Of a stretch of DNA of 64,000 nucleotides, positions 44,165 to 53,894 are shown piece after piece. The notes below the pieces were generated by a model, which was given only the letters and a program-made list of their open reading frames with translations, ran no database searches and was not told where the DNA came from. The number at the start of each line of letters is the position of its first letter. Positions within the stretch are counted from its first letter, which is position 1. Where the stretch lies: contig NZ_JQMG01000001.1 in assembly GCF_000744605.1 (NCBI RefSeq), forward strand, positions 558,001 to 622,000, given 5' to 3'. This stretch comes from Methylotenera sp. L2L1. GTDB lineage: Bacteria > Pseudomonadota > Gammaproteobacteria > Burkholderiales > Methylophilaceae. A program made the position numbers and the translations under genes.

Positions 44165-45517
44165 TTATAGATACTTAACGACCATCGCATTATTCAAATC
44201 GCCCGCAGTAATCGGCAGCTTAACGTAGTAACCACTACCTGAAGCCTCCTGTATCGGCTCACCTTTTTTATTAAACATGGCTTCAACGACAATATCTTGA
44301 TTGCCTGTAGGATGTATCACCTGCAAACGATCACCCACGGCAAACTTGTTGCGTGCTTCAATATCAGCCAAGCCTTTTTCAGCATCATAGGCCACAACAT
44401 CTCCTACATATAAACTGCGGTTAGAACTTGAATAACCTTGCTTATAATTTTGATGCTCGGCGGTGTGATGACGTTGATAAAAACCATCGGTGTAACCACG
44501 ATTAGCCAAGTTCTCTAAATCACCCAGCAAGTTCCAATCAAATGGACGGCCAGCTAATGCATCATCAATCGCTTGACGATAATTTTGGCAAGTACGTGCT
44601 ACGTAGTAACGTGATTTAGTCCGCCCTTCAATCTTAAGCGAATCCACCCCCATCTTAATCAAGCGCTCTATGTGTTCAATGGCTCGTAAGTCCTTACTGT
44701 TCATAATGTAAGTGCCGTGCTCATCTTCCTCGATTGGCAGCAACTCTCCTGGACGGCCTTTTTCTTCAATCAGATAAACCTTGTCCGCTAATGGATGGCG
44801 CGGCAGGCTGCCACAACCAGACAAACTTGATTTTTCCATTTCAGCTTTAAAGTCAAACTCATCCAGACGTATCACACCCGCCGCATCTTCTGCCGCGTCA
44901 TGCACTTTATAATCCCAACGACAGCTATTGGTACAAGTGCCTTGATTCGGGTCACGCTGGTTAAAATACCCAGAAAGCAAGCAACGCCCAGAGTAAGCAA
45001 TACATAAAGCGCCATGCACAAAAACTTCTAATTCCATCTCTGGGCAACGCTGGCGAATATCCTCAATTTCGTCTAAAGACAACTCACGCGATAAAATCAC
45101 ACGCGACAATCCTAAACTTTGCCAGAACTTCACCGTCGCAAAGTTCACCGTGTTCGCCTGTACAGAAAGATGCACTGGCACTTCAGGCCACTTCTCACGC
45201 ACCATCATAATCAAACCAGGATCAGACATAATCAAAGCATCTGGACGCATTGCAATCACAGGCTCCATATCCGCCATATAGGTTTTAACCTTGGCGTTAT
45301 GTGGCGCAATATTGCTGGCAACAAAAAACTTTTTACCACGCGCATGCGCCTCTTTAATGCCAATCTCAAGGTTCGCCATCGTAAAATCATTATTACGCGC
45401 ACGTAAGCTATAACGTGGCTGTCCTGCATAGATCGCATCTGCCCCATAATCAAATGCCGTACGCATGCGGTCTAAATCGCCCGCTGGGGCTAAAAGTTCA
45501 GGTATTTTCATCATCAT
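44165..45517 (-). CDS. trhP: TrhP (YegQ), U32 family tRNA hydroxylation protein
   Basis: A 450-residue U32 peptidase family protein starting MMMKIPELLAPAGDLDRMRT. The cysteine motif HGALCIAYSGRCLLSGYF and GTCTNSCRWDY supply iron-sulfur-type ligands. SLKIEGRTKSRYYVA is also conserved. TrhP acts with prephenate in forming 5-hydroxyuridine at tRNA position 34. The length equals E. coli YegQ. The start could be either of the first methionines. Confidence 0.92.
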   Translation of the reverse strand: MMMKIPELLAPAGDLDRMRTAFDYGADAIYAGQPRYSLRARNNDFTMANLEIGIKEAHARGKKFFVASNIAPHNAKVKTYMADMEPVIAMRPDALIMSDPGLIMMVREKWPEVPVHLSVQANTVNFATVKFWQSLGLSRVILSRELSLDEIEDIRQRCPEMELEVFVHGALCIAYSGRCLLSGYFNQRDPNQGTCTNSCRWDYKVHDAAEDAAGVIRLDEFDFKAEMEKSSLSGCGSLPRHPLADKVYLIEEKGRPGELLPIEEDEHGTYIMNSKDLRAIEHIERLIKMGVDSLKIEGRTKSRYYVARTCQNYRQAIDDALAGRPFDWNLLGDLENLANRGYTDGFYQRHHTAEHQNYKQGYSSSNRSLYVGDVVAYDAEKGLADIEARNKFAVGDRLQVIHPTGNQDIVVEAMFNKKGEPIQEASGSGYYVKLPITAGDLNNAMVVKYL

Positions 45518-45728
45518 TACTTTAATAATTTACATTTCATATAAAACCGTTCGCCCTTCAGACTTTTCTAGTCACTTTACTGGCTTATCGCACCAATCTT
45601 GTCGCTTTAGCTACTTACGATTGGTGGTAATACCAAGAACTGGTAGAAAATTGGGGAAGACTTCACACTTTGCTTGCCAGTTTACTTGCTTACAGTCAGA
45701 GCCTGCCAAAGGGGGAACAACTTCAAAA

Positions 45729-46010
45729 CTACATTCTTTTACTTTTAGCTAGGTCTGATACTTTTTTCCAATCACCTTGCATCATTGCTTCCTTTTTAGC
45801 GCGACTCCACCCCTTGATTTTCTGTTCAGCATTTAGCGCCTCTTCTCTAGTCGGCTTAGATTGACTAAATACTAGCTTTACTGGCAAACGCGTAGACGTA
45901 TAACCTAATAATTCACCAAATTGATGGCTTGCCAAACGTTTTCCAAGGTTATCAGTATGCCCTGTGTAATAAGAACCATCTGAACATCGTAGGATATAAA
46001 TCCAAAACAT
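45729..46010 (-). CDS. GIY-YIG nuclease family protein
   Basis: A 93-residue single GIY-YIG domain (MFWIYILRCSDGSYYTGHTD; the second motif half reads YYTG). RLASHQFGELLGYTSTRLPV and EEALNAEQKIKGWSR are typical of the UPF0213/YhbQ-like family. Probably a small DNA-processing protein; substrate unknown. Between 45518 and 45728 nothing gene-like is seen. Confidence 0.85.
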   Translation of the reverse strand: MFWIYILRCSDGSYYTGHTDNLGKRLASHQFGELLGYTSTRLPVKLVFSQSKPTREEALNAEQKIKGWSRAKKEAMMQGDWKKVSDLAKSKRM

Positions 46011-46029
46011 TTTATTTAATTGTGCCGCT

Positions 46030-46164
46030 CATCCTTCGACAAGCTCAGGACGAACGGGGGTAAATTGATTGAACTTGAACTGATAGGTATTCATAAAAAA
46101 TGTATCTTATTGGTCATTTTTACTAACTGTAAGCTTCCGTTCGTCCTGAGCTTGTCGAAGGATG
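46030..46164. repeat. 28-bp perfect inverted repeat (REP-like)
   Basis: The 28-base arms at 46030-46057 and 46137-46164 are perfect reverse complements, with 79 bases between. The core TTCGACAAGCTCAGGACGAA resembles a short repeat that I recall from many bacterial genomes, often in pairs. The element sits between the GIY-YIG and yjbQ genes and could be a mobile REP-like pair. A partly decayed copy (AAAGGATGAAC) follows near 46200. Confidence 0.75.
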
Positions 46165-46219
46165 ACCGTCGAAAGACCGATTATCCAAGGACCGTTTATC
46201 AAAGGATGAACACAACAAT

Positions 46220-46639
46220 TTACTCACCGATAATTTTCACCAACACACGCTTCTTACGTCTACCATCAAACTCACCGTAGAAAATCTGTTCCCAAGGGCC
46301 AAAATCTAAATCGCCATTCGTAACAGCCACCACTACCTCACGCCCCATGATTTGACGCTTCATATGCGCGTCTGCATTATCCTCGCCGGTATCATTATGG
46401 CGATAGCTGCTCACGGGCTCGTGTGGCGCAAGCTTCTCCAACCACTGCGTATAGTCATGATGCAAGCCGCGCTCATCATCATTAATAAACACACTGGCAG
46501 TAATATGCATGGCATTGACTAACACCAGACCTTCACGCACACCACTCTCACGTAAACATTCGCGGATTTGTTCAGTAATACGAATAAACGCAACACGGGT
46601 AGGTGGATTGAACCAAAGTTCTTTACGATAACTTTTCAT
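46220..46639 (-). CDS. YjbQ family protein (UPF0047)
   Basis: A 139-residue protein from the ATG at 46639 ([10 protein letters not shown]). Features are [21 protein letters not shown], the [20 protein letters not shown] motif and the [20 protein letters not shown]-terminus, which identify the YjbQ/UPF0047 family. Members have been linked to thiamine phosphate synthase activity. A longer start at 46660 adds seven residues and is less likely. Confidence 0.88.
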   Translation of the reverse strand: MKSYRKELWFNPPTRVAFIRITEQIRECLRESGVREGLVLVNAMHITASVFINDDERGLHHDYTQWLEKLAPHEPVSSYRHNDTGEDNADAHMKRQIMGREVVVAVTNGDLDFGPWEQIFYGEFDGRRKKRVLVKIIGE

Positions 46640-46724
46640 CAAATAGTCCTTAATTTTCAATAGCCTAATTTTAACATTGCATTATCTATTTCAGATAAAT
46701 AATTTCCACATTTTAATCATGGTC

Positions 46725-46754
46725 AAAAAAAATGGCCTCACATTGGAGGCCATT
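46725..46754 (-). terminator. Intrinsic terminator after the SoxYZ-like gene
   Basis: On the minus strand a 9-bp perfect stem (AATGGCCTC with GAGGCCATT) encloses a six-base loop, followed by a run of at least six U. It lies 25 bp downstream of the SoxYZ-like stop codon (46780). Confidence 0.88.
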
Positions 46755-46779
46755 TCATTACTCAATATCAGTTTTAGCG

Positions 46780-47589
46780 TTATATTTTCACATCATATTG
46801 CTGGCTAAATGTCTTACCTTCATTATCCGTCGCAACCGCCTCTAACTTGCCGGCTGAAGCTGGAATAAAACTAAATTTGAAATATGGATCTTCTGCAGTA
46901 CCTACACCCACATCCACAGTCATTAATGGCTTACCGCCATAAACAAAATCAACTTTATTGATGTAAAAAGCTGGCACATAACCTTGAGAAACCAAGTCGC
47001 GTTGTAAACCTGTACGCATAATGTGCTTAATATTAAAAGTTGCCATCGTTGGCGCACCAACCTTGGCTGAAGCATCCACATTCATCTTAATCCGTCCTGC
47101 TGCCGCACGAATCTCAGCTTCATTATTCTCTACCATACCACCACAGCCACCCGCCGCACGAATCACGCGTGAAGCTAAATACAATTGTCCATCCGCAGTT
47201 TCACCTACTAAACGCACATAAGCATCTGTCTCAAACCGAATACGCGTTGATAGCTGAAAGTTACCCAATGCATCTGTTAAATGATAAGTTGCCGTGAGTG
47301 GAATCGGGTTAGCATCAACAAAGGCATACAGCTTTTTAATCACCACGCCATTTGCCGCTGCGTTATCAACACTATAAGACACTGGCACTTGCGCACCACT
47401 TTCCGCGCGTTTTGGTGCATCAATCTTAATGAAATCAACTTCTTTCATTTCTCGCTTTGCAAAGAAAGCCTCTTTCATTACCGCCCATAACTTCGGATCA
47501 GCCTCAGCATACGTATTCGCCATAAACGCAACAAACAATCCAGCAGCGACTGCCAGCTTACCGACCCATCTTTGAAATTGCATAGTCAT
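46780..47589 (-). CDS. Quinoprotein dehydrogenase-associated SoxYZ-like carrier
   Basis: A 269-residue exported protein with signal peptide cleaved near ANTYAEA. A SoxY-like first half ends in the swinging-arm motif AAGGCGGMVEN with Cys about residue 149. A SoxZ-like half follows (MATFNIKHIMRTGLQRDLVS and LMTVDVGVGTAEDPYFKFSF). In SoxY the motif is C-terminal; here the two are fused and the Cys lies in the middle, as in SoxYZ-like carriers near PQQ dehydrogenases. It probably carries substrate intermediates or reducing sulfur. The nearby pqqA fits. Confidence 0.82.
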   Translation of the reverse strand: MTMQFQRWVGKLAVAAGLFVAFMANTYAEADPKLWAVMKEAFFAKREMKEVDFIKIDAPKRAESGAQVPVSYSVDNAAANGVVIKKLYAFVDANPIPLTATYHLTDALGNFQLSTRIRFETDAYVRLVGETADGQLYLASRVIRAAGGCGGMVENNEAEIRAAAGRIKMNVDASAKVGAPTMATFNIKHIMRTGLQRDLVSQGYVPAFYINKVDFVYGGKPLMTVDVGVGTAEDPYFKFSFIPASAGKLEAVATDNEGKTFSQQYDVKI

Positions 47590-47702
47590 ACGATACGCTC
47601 CAAAATAGTTTTTATAATTTCTTGTTTTAATACGCCTATGACAAACTATTTTACTAGATAGTTCTCACAGTTTAGTGCTTAGCTACTATGAAAACTCAAG
47701 GT

Positions 47703-48098
47703 TTAAACACCTTCGTTTTCCATATAGAAAAATAGCTCTATGCCATTACCCACAGGGTCTTTAAAATTAATCTGCTTCACACCCAACACAGGCAAATCGC
47801 GCGTTGTATAGTGAATATTGTGATGCTTCAAATGTGCTTCCATTGCCGGCATATCGGTACAGGTAAACGAGACATGATCAATCGTCGTCAGCACATTGGT
47901 TAATGGCTCACCCTCACCGCGATACTCAGCAAGATGCAACACATGCGTATCGCCAATATAAAGCCAAAACCCTCTGCTGGTAAAGCCCTCACGTGGGCCG
48001 ACCGTCAAACCCAGCACATCACAGTAAAAGTCTTTAAGTTTTAGCATCGTCTCGTAAGGCGTGCGTAGATTGTAATGATTAAGCTGGGTAACTGGCAT
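47703..48098 (-). CDS. VOC family protein (glyoxalase/dioxygenase fold)
   Basis: A 131-residue VOC protein with repeated babbb units: MLKLKDFYCDVLGLTVGPRE, then TTIDHVSFTCTDMPAMEAHL and a C-terminal DPVGNGIELFFY. The metal ligands are probably the early His (NHYNLR) and later His and Glu (DHVSFT, GIELFF). The substrate is unknown. Confidence 0.82.
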   Translation of the reverse strand: MPVTQLNHYNLRTPYETMLKLKDFYCDVLGLTVGPREGFTSRGFWLYIGDTHVLHLAEYRGEGEPLTNVLTTIDHVSFTCTDMPAMEAHLKHHNIHYTTRDLPVLGVKQINFKDPVGNGIELFFYMENEGV

Positions 48099-48214
48099 AG
48101 TATGATTTCAGTAAATTGGTATAGTAAGTCCGATAAGCATTCGGCAACATTAATTAATACACTTTAACATCTTTGGTGCATCGCGTAACTAGTGCAAACA
48201 GATGGAATGTAGGA

Positions 48215-48742
48215 TCAATCGCCTTCAAACTCGCAAAGTGAAAAAGGCGTAAGGCCACTGTCAGCTAGGCGCTTTGAGCCACCTAAGTCTGGCAAGTTAA
48301 TCACAAAAGCACAGCCCGCCACTACGCCACCCAACTTCTGTATCAAAGCCGCAGCAGCTTCCGCCGTGCCACCTGTCGCAATCAGGTCATCCACTAACAG
48401 CACCCGTTCGCCTTGGGAAATTGCGTCAGTATGAATCTCCACACGATCAGCACCGTATTCTAAAGCGTAATCATGCCCAATCGTTTCCGCAGGCAATTTG
48501 CCAGATTTTCGAATAGGCACAAAGCCTATACCAAGCTTATACGCTAGTGCTGCGCCAACAATAAAGCCGCGCGCTTCTATGCCTGCGATTTTATCTATAG
48601 ATTGGGTAGCATAATGCTGTGCAAACGCATCAATCACCATGCGAAAACCTATCGGGTCTTTCAGCAAAGTGGTGATATCACGGAACTGGATACCCTGTTT
48701 TGGGTAGTGTGGGATAGTGCGGATTAGGGATTTTAAAGGCAT
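48215..48742 (-). CDS. apt: Adenine phosphoribosyltransferase
   Basis: A 175-residue type I phosphoribosyltransferase. Features are IPHYPKQGIQFRDITTLLKD, IAGIEARGFIVGAALAYKLG and the PRPP-binding loop ERVLLVDDLIATGGTAEAAA. It salvages adenine to AMP. The length equals E. coli Apt. Confidence 0.96.
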   Translation of the reverse strand: MPLKSLIRTIPHYPKQGIQFRDITTLLKDPIGFRMVIDAFAQHYATQSIDKIAGIEARGFIVGAALAYKLGIGFVPIRKSGKLPAETIGHDYALEYGADRVEIHTDAISQGERVLLVDDLIATGGTAEAAAALIQKLGGVVAGCAFVINLPDLGGSKRLADSGLTPFSLCEFEGD

Positions 48743-48745
48743 AAA

Positions 48746-49312
48746 TTAGAGCTTAGTAGATTTATGACGTCTCTTTTCATCTCGAACAAGCTTCCCTTCG
48801 CGCAAAAGTAACCCGAGAATACTCCAAGTTAAATAATCTTTCGAGCCACCAGAATAGCTACTTTGCAAACCTAACGCCTTAGCTGCTTCAGCGTTGATTA
48901 TTCCGTTCTGATTTGCAATCGCTAATTCATATATAGCGTCTTTTAATAGAGCCAAACCTATCTGAGCCCTTTCTATGGCCCCATCTGGAACAATTACTGA
49001 TCGTCCTCTAGAGCTAACACCAGTAGGAATAACACTATTTACCAGCAAACCGCCAGTATCGACCGTACCAAAGGCAGAAATTAATTCCGCTTCTAATTTT
49101 AAGGCTTGTGATTCCGTCAAATCATCAGCAAGAATCGTCGTCACAACATCTTGACCTGCTGACATTATTTCGGAAATCAACTTACCTTTTCGTGTGTTAT
49201 CTACATTAAGTGTCTGATCCCAAGCTCTCTCACCTGTACCCTTACCTACATAGAAAGGCTTGGCGGGAGATCTCCTCGGATCTTTCAACGCATAGATATA
49301 GAAAGGATTCAT
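48746..49312 (-). CDS. LEM-3-like GIY-YIG domain protein
   Basis: A 188-residue protein from the ATG at 49312 (MNPFYIYALKDPRRSPAKPF), with YVGKGTGERAWDQT as the second half of the motif. The central TESQALKLEAELISAFGTVD helps define the LEM-3-like GIY-YIG class. The C-terminus is helical and ends in a basic tail (VRDEKRRHKSTKL). Its stop is three bases before apt. Function is not known in bacteria; a nuclease is likely. Confidence 0.78.
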   Translation of the reverse strand: MNPFYIYALKDPRRSPAKPFYVGKGTGERAWDQTLNVDNTRKGKLISEIMSAGQDVVTTILADDLTESQALKLEAELISAFGTVDTGGLLVNSVIPTGVSSRGRSVIVPDGAIERAQIGLALLKDAIYELAIANQNGIINAEAAKALGLQSSYSGGSKDYLTWSILGLLLREGKLVRDEKRRHKSTKL

Positions 49313-49416
49313 TCTATAAAATGGAATTCGCGATACGAGAACTAGGCACATCCGCGTAGACAGTACGAATAGTACGGCAAGCGGATGTAACGACGTTATC
49401 GTGAAGCGAGTGCATT

Positions 49417-51204
49417 TTAAGCCGCTGGCGTTTGTGAGCGAACGCGTATATGTAGCTCTCTAAGTTGCTTCTCGTCCACCTCGTTTGGCGCATTGGTCAT
49501 CAAGCACTGAGCACGTTGTGTTTTAGGGAATGCAATCACATCACGGATAGATTCAGCACCCGCCATTAATGTCACCAGACGATCTAAACCGAATGCCAAA
49601 CCTCCGTGTGGAGGTGCACCGTATTGCAGCGCATCTAGCAAGAAGCCAAACTTCTCTTGGGCTTCTTCACGGCTGATTTTCAGTGCATCAAACACTTTAG
49701 ACTGTACTTCTTGCTGATGGATACGCACAGAACCGCCGCCTACTTCCCAGCCGTTTAACACCATGTCGTAAGCTTTTGATAGTGCAGCACCCGGATTAGT
49801 AGTCAACAAATCTTCGTGACCATCTTTTGGTGCAGTGAACGGATGGTGTAATGCTACCCAGCGGTCTGCATCTTCATCATGCTCAAACATTGGGAAGTCC
49901 ACCACCCACAATGGCGCCCATGCACGGCCATCCACATGGCCTTTATCGTGGCCAACTTTAAGGCGCAACGCACCTAAAGCTTCGTTCACTACTTTAGTTT
50001 TATCTGCACCGAAGAACACGATGTCGCCATTTTGTGCGCCAGTGCGCTCAATAATCGCCTGTAGTGCTGTCACGTGAATGTTTTTAACAATCGGGCTTTG
50101 CAGGCCTTCTTCGTTCAATTTAGTAATGTCGTTAATCTTGATGTAAGCCAAACCTTTAGCACCGTAGATTTTTACAAACTCTGTGTAGGCGTCAATTTCA
50201 GAACGGCTGATTGCCGCACCATTTGGCACGCGTAAAGCAGCTACGCGGCCACCTGCCATATTGGCAGCACCGGCAAACACTTTAAAGTCCACGTCTTTCA
50301 TTACATCAGAAAGCTCGGTGATTTCTAAAGTCACGCGCATATCTGGTTTATCTGAACCGTAGCGGCTCATGGCTTCAGCAAATGGCATGCGTGGGAATTT
50401 AGCTGGCAAGTCTACGTTTTGAACCGCTTTAAGCATTTGGCGAATCATTTCTTCCACCAAATCCATAATGTCGTTTTCTTCCATAAACGATGTTTCAATA
50501 TCCACTTGCGTAAATTCCGGCTGACGGTCAGCGCGCAAGTCTTCATCACGGAAACATTTAGTAATTTGGAAGTAACGGTCAAAGCCTGACACCATTAACA
50601 ATTGTTTAAACAATTGTGGCGATTGTGGCAATGCAAAGAACTGACCATGATGCACACGGCTAGGCACTAGGTAGTCACGCGCGCCTTCTGGTGTGCTACG
50701 TGTAAGCATTGGTGTTTCAACTTCAATAAAGCCATTCACATCCAAATAATCACGCAAGGTTTTAGCAACGCGGTAACGCAACATCATGTTTTTTTGCATC
50801 GCAGGGCGGCGCAAATCAATGTAACGGTGCTCTAAACGCACGGTTTCAGTCAGATTTTCATCATCCAACATAAACGGTGGTGTGAGTGATGGGTTTAATA
50901 CTTCAATCTCAGTCGCCAACATTTCCACTTCACCCGTAGGTAAGTTAGGGTTAACTGTACCTTCTGGACGCGCGCGCACTTTACACACCACTTTTAGCAC
51001 AAACTCACTGCGTACAGTTTCCGCAATCGCAAATGCATTTTTAGTATCTGGGTCAATCACAATCTGCGCCAAGCCTTCACGGTCACGCAAGTCGATAAAA
51101 ATAACACCGCCGTGGTCACGGCGACGATGCGCCCAACCACATAATGTGACAGTTTGACCAATATGTTCGCGGTTTAAATGGCCGCAGTAATGTGTACGCA
51201 TCAT
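49417..51204 (-). CDS. aspS: Aspartyl-tRNA synthetase
   Basis: A 595-residue class II synthetase with the bacterial GAD insertion. Features are the OB domain ([20 protein letters not shown]), motif 1 [13 protein letters not shown], motif 2 [20 protein letters not shown] and motif 3 [20 protein letters not shown]. The [15 protein letters not shown] aspartate-binding stretch is present. It charges tRNA-Asp (possibly also tRNA-Asn). It is linked to DUF502 and fmdB upstream, with a 3-bp gap. Confidence 0.97.
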   Translation of the reverse strand: MMRTHYCGHLNREHIGQTVTLCGWAHRRRDHGGVIFIDLRDREGLAQIVIDPDTKNAFAIAETVRSEFVLKVVCKVRARPEGTVNPNLPTGEVEMLATEIEVLNPSLTPPFMLDDENLTETVRLEHRYIDLRRPAMQKNMMLRYRVAKTLRDYLDVNGFIEVETPMLTRSTPEGARDYLVPSRVHHGQFFALPQSPQLFKQLLMVSGFDRYFQITKCFRDEDLRADRQPEFTQVDIETSFMEENDIMDLVEEMIRQMLKAVQNVDLPAKFPRMPFAEAMSRYGSDKPDMRVTLEITELSDVMKDVDFKVFAGAANMAGGRVAALRVPNGAAISRSEIDAYTEFVKIYGAKGLAYIKINDITKLNEEGLQSPIVKNIHVTALQAIIERTGAQNGDIVFFGADKTKVVNEALGALRLKVGHDKGHVDGRAWAPLWVVDFPMFEHDEDADRWVALHHPFTAPKDGHEDLLTTNPGAALSKAYDMVLNGWEVGGGSVRIHQQEVQSKVFDALKISREEAQEKFGFLLDALQYGAPPHGGLAFGLDRLVTLMAGAESIRDVIAFPKTQRAQCLMTNAPNEVDEKQLRELHIRVRSQTPAA

Positions 51205-51207
51205 AAT

Positions 51208-51834
51208 TTAATTATTTGAATATTGAGTTAAAAGTTTTGGAATCTTAGGTACGGGTGCAACCACGCCCATAGAAATAATATATTTGAGTGCTTCGTCTAC
51301 CGTCATTTCAAGTTCTATCACATCAGCTTTTGGCATCATGAGAAAGTAACCACCAGTTGGGTTTGGCGTAGTTGGCACAAAAACGCTGACGTAATCACCT
51401 TGCAGATGATTCGCAACATCGCCACCTGGTGTGCCAGTTAAAAATGCTATTGTCCAAGTACCCTCTCGCGGAAACTGCACCAGCACAGCCTTGCGAAACG
51501 CATTACCAGAATCTGAAAATAATGTATCAGACACTTGCTTGACGCTAGAGTAAATCGACTTCACCACTGGTAGATGATTAAGTAGTTTTTCCCATAGGAT
51601 GATGAGCTGCATGCCAAAGAAGTTGGTAGCAATCAACCCTGTAGTAAACACAATCAGCACCGTTAAAATCGCACCAATGCCCGGAATATCTCGACCCAAA
51701 AAGGTATGTGGATGCCAAGCTTCTGGTAAAAGCAACAGGCTTTGATCCATCACACCGATGAATGACTTTAGCACCCAGATGGTAATCACCAATGGCACTA
51801 GTACTAACAAGCCTGTAATAAAGTATTTTTTCAT
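51208..51834 (-). CDS. DUF502 family inner-membrane protein
   Basis: A 208-residue protein with two membrane helices (about residues 5-25 and 55-85) followed by a cytosolic domain. KKYFITGLLVLVPLVITIWV and VVKSIYSSVKQVSDTLF with VFVPTTPNPTGGYFLMMPKA are DUF502 signatures. Function unknown. It stands between fmdB and aspS, a common arrangement. Confidence 0.9.
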   Translation of the reverse strand: MKKYFITGLLVLVPLVITIWVLKSFIGVMDQSLLLLPEAWHPHTFLGRDIPGIGAILTVLIVFTTGLIATNFFGMQLIILWEKLLNHLPVVKSIYSSVKQVSDTLFSDSGNAFRKAVLVQFPREGTWTIAFLTGTPGGDVANHLQGDYVSVFVPTTPNPTGGYFLMMPKADVIELEMTVDEALKYIISMGVVAPVPKIPKLLTQYSNN

Positions 51835-51858
51835 TAACGTTGAGTCATTCCGTCGTGC

Positions 51859-52143
51859 CTAGTGGCACGCACAACCCGTAGCACAAGCCGCCAGTGCAGC
51901 ACTTGACTCAGCGGCAGCCTCTGGCGCTACTGAACTATTCGGCTTAGCTGAGCTAGTCGCACCACCTTTAAAGTCAGTCGCATACCAACCACTGCCAGTT
52001 AACTGAAAACTTGGTGCAGACACTTGCTTAGCAAAAGTCTCTTTAGCGCACTGTGGGCAAGCCTCTACGCTTGCAGCACTCACTTTGCGCATCACCTCTG
52101 CTTTATGTCCGCAGCTACTACATTGATAATCGTAAATAGGCAT
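51859..52143 (-). CDS. FmdB family zinc-ribbon protein
   Basis: A 94-residue protein starting MPIYDYQCSSCGHKAEVMRK, with CPQC making the second knuckle of a CxxC-x(n)-CxxC ribbon. GWYATDFKGG follows. The C-terminus is Ala/Ser-rich with a final CATGCACH. FmdB-family proteins are putative regulators (named from methylotroph formamidase/amide genes). First gene of the fmdB-DUF502-aspS operon. Confidence 0.9.
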   Translation of the reverse strand: MPIYDYQCSSCGHKAEVMRKVSAASVEACPQCAKETFAKQVSAPSFQLTGSGWYATDFKGGATSSAKPNSSVAPEAAAESSAALAACATGCACH

Positions 52144-52229
52144 ATAAAATCACCTTTCTCAATACGTTAAATAACCCGCGATTATACCTGAATCCAATAG
52201 AATTTTATTGAGACCACGACCGCCCACAA

Positions 52230-52249
52230 TTTAGCCTCTAAAGGCTAAA
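52230..52249. terminator. Hairpin after aroG
   Basis: An 8-bp perfect stem (TTTAGCCT and AGGCTAAA, four-base loop) lies 5 bp downstream of the aroG stop on the minus strand. No T-run follows, so it is a weak candidate. Confidence 0.4.
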
Positions 52250-52254
52250 AGACT

Positions 52255-53349
52255 TCACTCATCAGCATCGTCATCTTGCTGATTTTTAAGGCGGCGCGCC
52301 TTAACACTTTCAGCCAGCATATCTAACAACGGCAAGGTCTCTTCCCAGCCCAAACAAGCATCGGTAATTGACTGACCATAGGTCAACTCACACCCAGGGA
52401 CATGGTCCTGACGTCCTGCATGTAAGTGCGACTCTATCATCAAGCCCATAATGCGATCATCGCCAGCATGCAATTGCTCAGCTACATTTTCTGCCACTTG
52501 CGCTTGTAACTGGTACTGACGCTGACTATTGGCATGTGAACAATCAATCATCACCTTGGCATTTAAACCTGACTGCGCCAACTCAACTGCAGCAGCATCC
52601 ACGCTTGCCGCATCGTAGTTAGGTGTTTTACCGCCGCGCAAAATCACATGGCAATCTTCATTACCTGTCGTCGAAATAATGGCCGAACGACCTTCTTTGG
52701 TGACAGACAAAAAGTGGTGCGGGCTTGCCGCAGCTTTAATCGCATCAACAGCGATACGAATATTGCCATCAGTGCCATTTTTAAACCCAACTGGACAAGA
52801 TAAGCCTGACGACAACTCACGATGAATCTGCGACTCGGTCGTGCGCGCACCAATGGCGCCCCAACTGACCAGGTCAGCCGTATATTGCGGCGTAATCGTG
52901 TCTAAAAATTCGGTTGCTGCTGGCAGACCAAGCTCGTTTACTTCCAGCAAAAAGCGTCTAGCCAGTTCTAAACCGGCATTGATATTGAAGCTGCCATCCA
53001 AATGCGGGTCGTTAATCAAGCCCTTCCACCCAACGGTGGTGCGTGGCTTTTCAAAATACACGCGCATCACAATCAACAGTTCGTTAATGTGCTTGTGGTA
53101 TTGCACTAGCAGGCGCTTTGCATACTCGATACCTGCATCATAATCATGGATAGAACACGGCCCGATGACCACTAACAGTCGATCGTTCGCACTGTGCAGG
53201 ATACGATGGATATCCGCACGCGTCTTAACAATTCTCTCGGTAGTGGCTGCACTAGGCTCAAGTTTACCCAACAGCTCAGATGGTAGCGTCAGCTCTTTGA
53301 TTTCAATGATGCGCACATCATCAGTAATATTTTTTTGGACAGGGCTCAT
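52255..53349 (-). CDS. aroG: 3-deoxy-7-phosphoheptulonate synthase (class I DAHP synthase)
   Basis: A 364-residue DAHP synthase of the AroG/AroF/AroH type: RLLVVIGPCSIHDYDAGIEY, MRVYFEKPRTTVGWKGLIND, FLDTITPQYTADLVSWGAIG and GLSCPVGFKNGTDG are all signature segments. It condenses phosphoenolpyruvate and erythrose 4-phosphate in the shikimate pathway. Which aromatic amino acid inhibits it cannot be read. The upstream leader has a GC-rich hairpin. Confidence 0.95.
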   Translation of the reverse strand: MSPVQKNITDDVRIIEIKELTLPSELLGKLEPSAATTERIVKTRADIHRILHSANDRLLVVIGPCSIHDYDAGIEYAKRLLVQYHKHINELLIVMRVYFEKPRTTVGWKGLINDPHLDGSFNINAGLELARRFLLEVNELGLPAATEFLDTITPQYTADLVSWGAIGARTTESQIHRELSSGLSCPVGFKNGTDGNIRIAVDAIKAAASPHHFLSVTKEGRSAIISTTGNEDCHVILRGGKTPNYDAASVDAAAVELAQSGLNAKVMIDCSHANSQRQYQLQAQVAENVAEQLHAGDDRIMGLMIESHLHAGRQDHVPGCELTYGQSITDACLGWEETLPLLDMLAESVKARRLKNQQDDDADE

Positions 53350-53894
53350 TTAGATAACTCATTTGCTACAACCATGCTAGGCGCAACAAAAACAAAAATC
53401 AAAAACAACAAAGCCCGTATAGCGGGGGCTTATCAACAGTAAAACGATTAAAACAACAGCACTCGCAGAATAATACAACCATTTAGCACAAGCATTTAGC
53501 GAGGCGGATCACCTTATCAAACACAATCCATCTGGAATAAAAAGCGACATTTCTTACATATCTCACGACAAACCACTGCGTCAACTTAAGACTAAACGAA
53601 AAAATTGGTATTTTTCATCTTTTTGCCTTTAAAACCAATCGTCTCATACAATTTTAACACTTTAAAGCGCAGTTGATACAACTTAGTCGTATTTGCGGTA
53701 TTTTTCCAAATAAAAGCCTACGACATTCAGGTTTAAAGTATGTGCCATGGAAAAATGGTACGCACAATCGACTGATCACCACCCTTGCCCGCAATACCCC
53801 GAGCAAACGAACGGCCTATCTTCAACTGAGCAAGCGGCAGGAGCCTGAGGTATTAAGTGATGAATAGCCTGCACCGAAGTCATCTAGTGAGCAT
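53350..53894. other. Intergenic region between aroG and the saccharopine dehydrogenase gene
   Basis: About 545 bp without a convincing gene. On the minus strand an AGCCC-type GC-rich hairpin (about 53411-53431) followed by interrupted T-runs stands some 60 bp before aroG, a possible attenuator. Two short frames upstream (13 and 15 codons) hold few aromatic residues, so a classical leader peptide is not supported. A plus-strand frame at 53673-53867 was not accepted. Confidence 0.4.

Noticed and set aside
53673-53867. 64-residue plus-strand frame between aroG and the saccharopine dehydrogenase gene
   Set aside because: It needs a TTG start, has no clear ribosome-binding site and I recognise no family.
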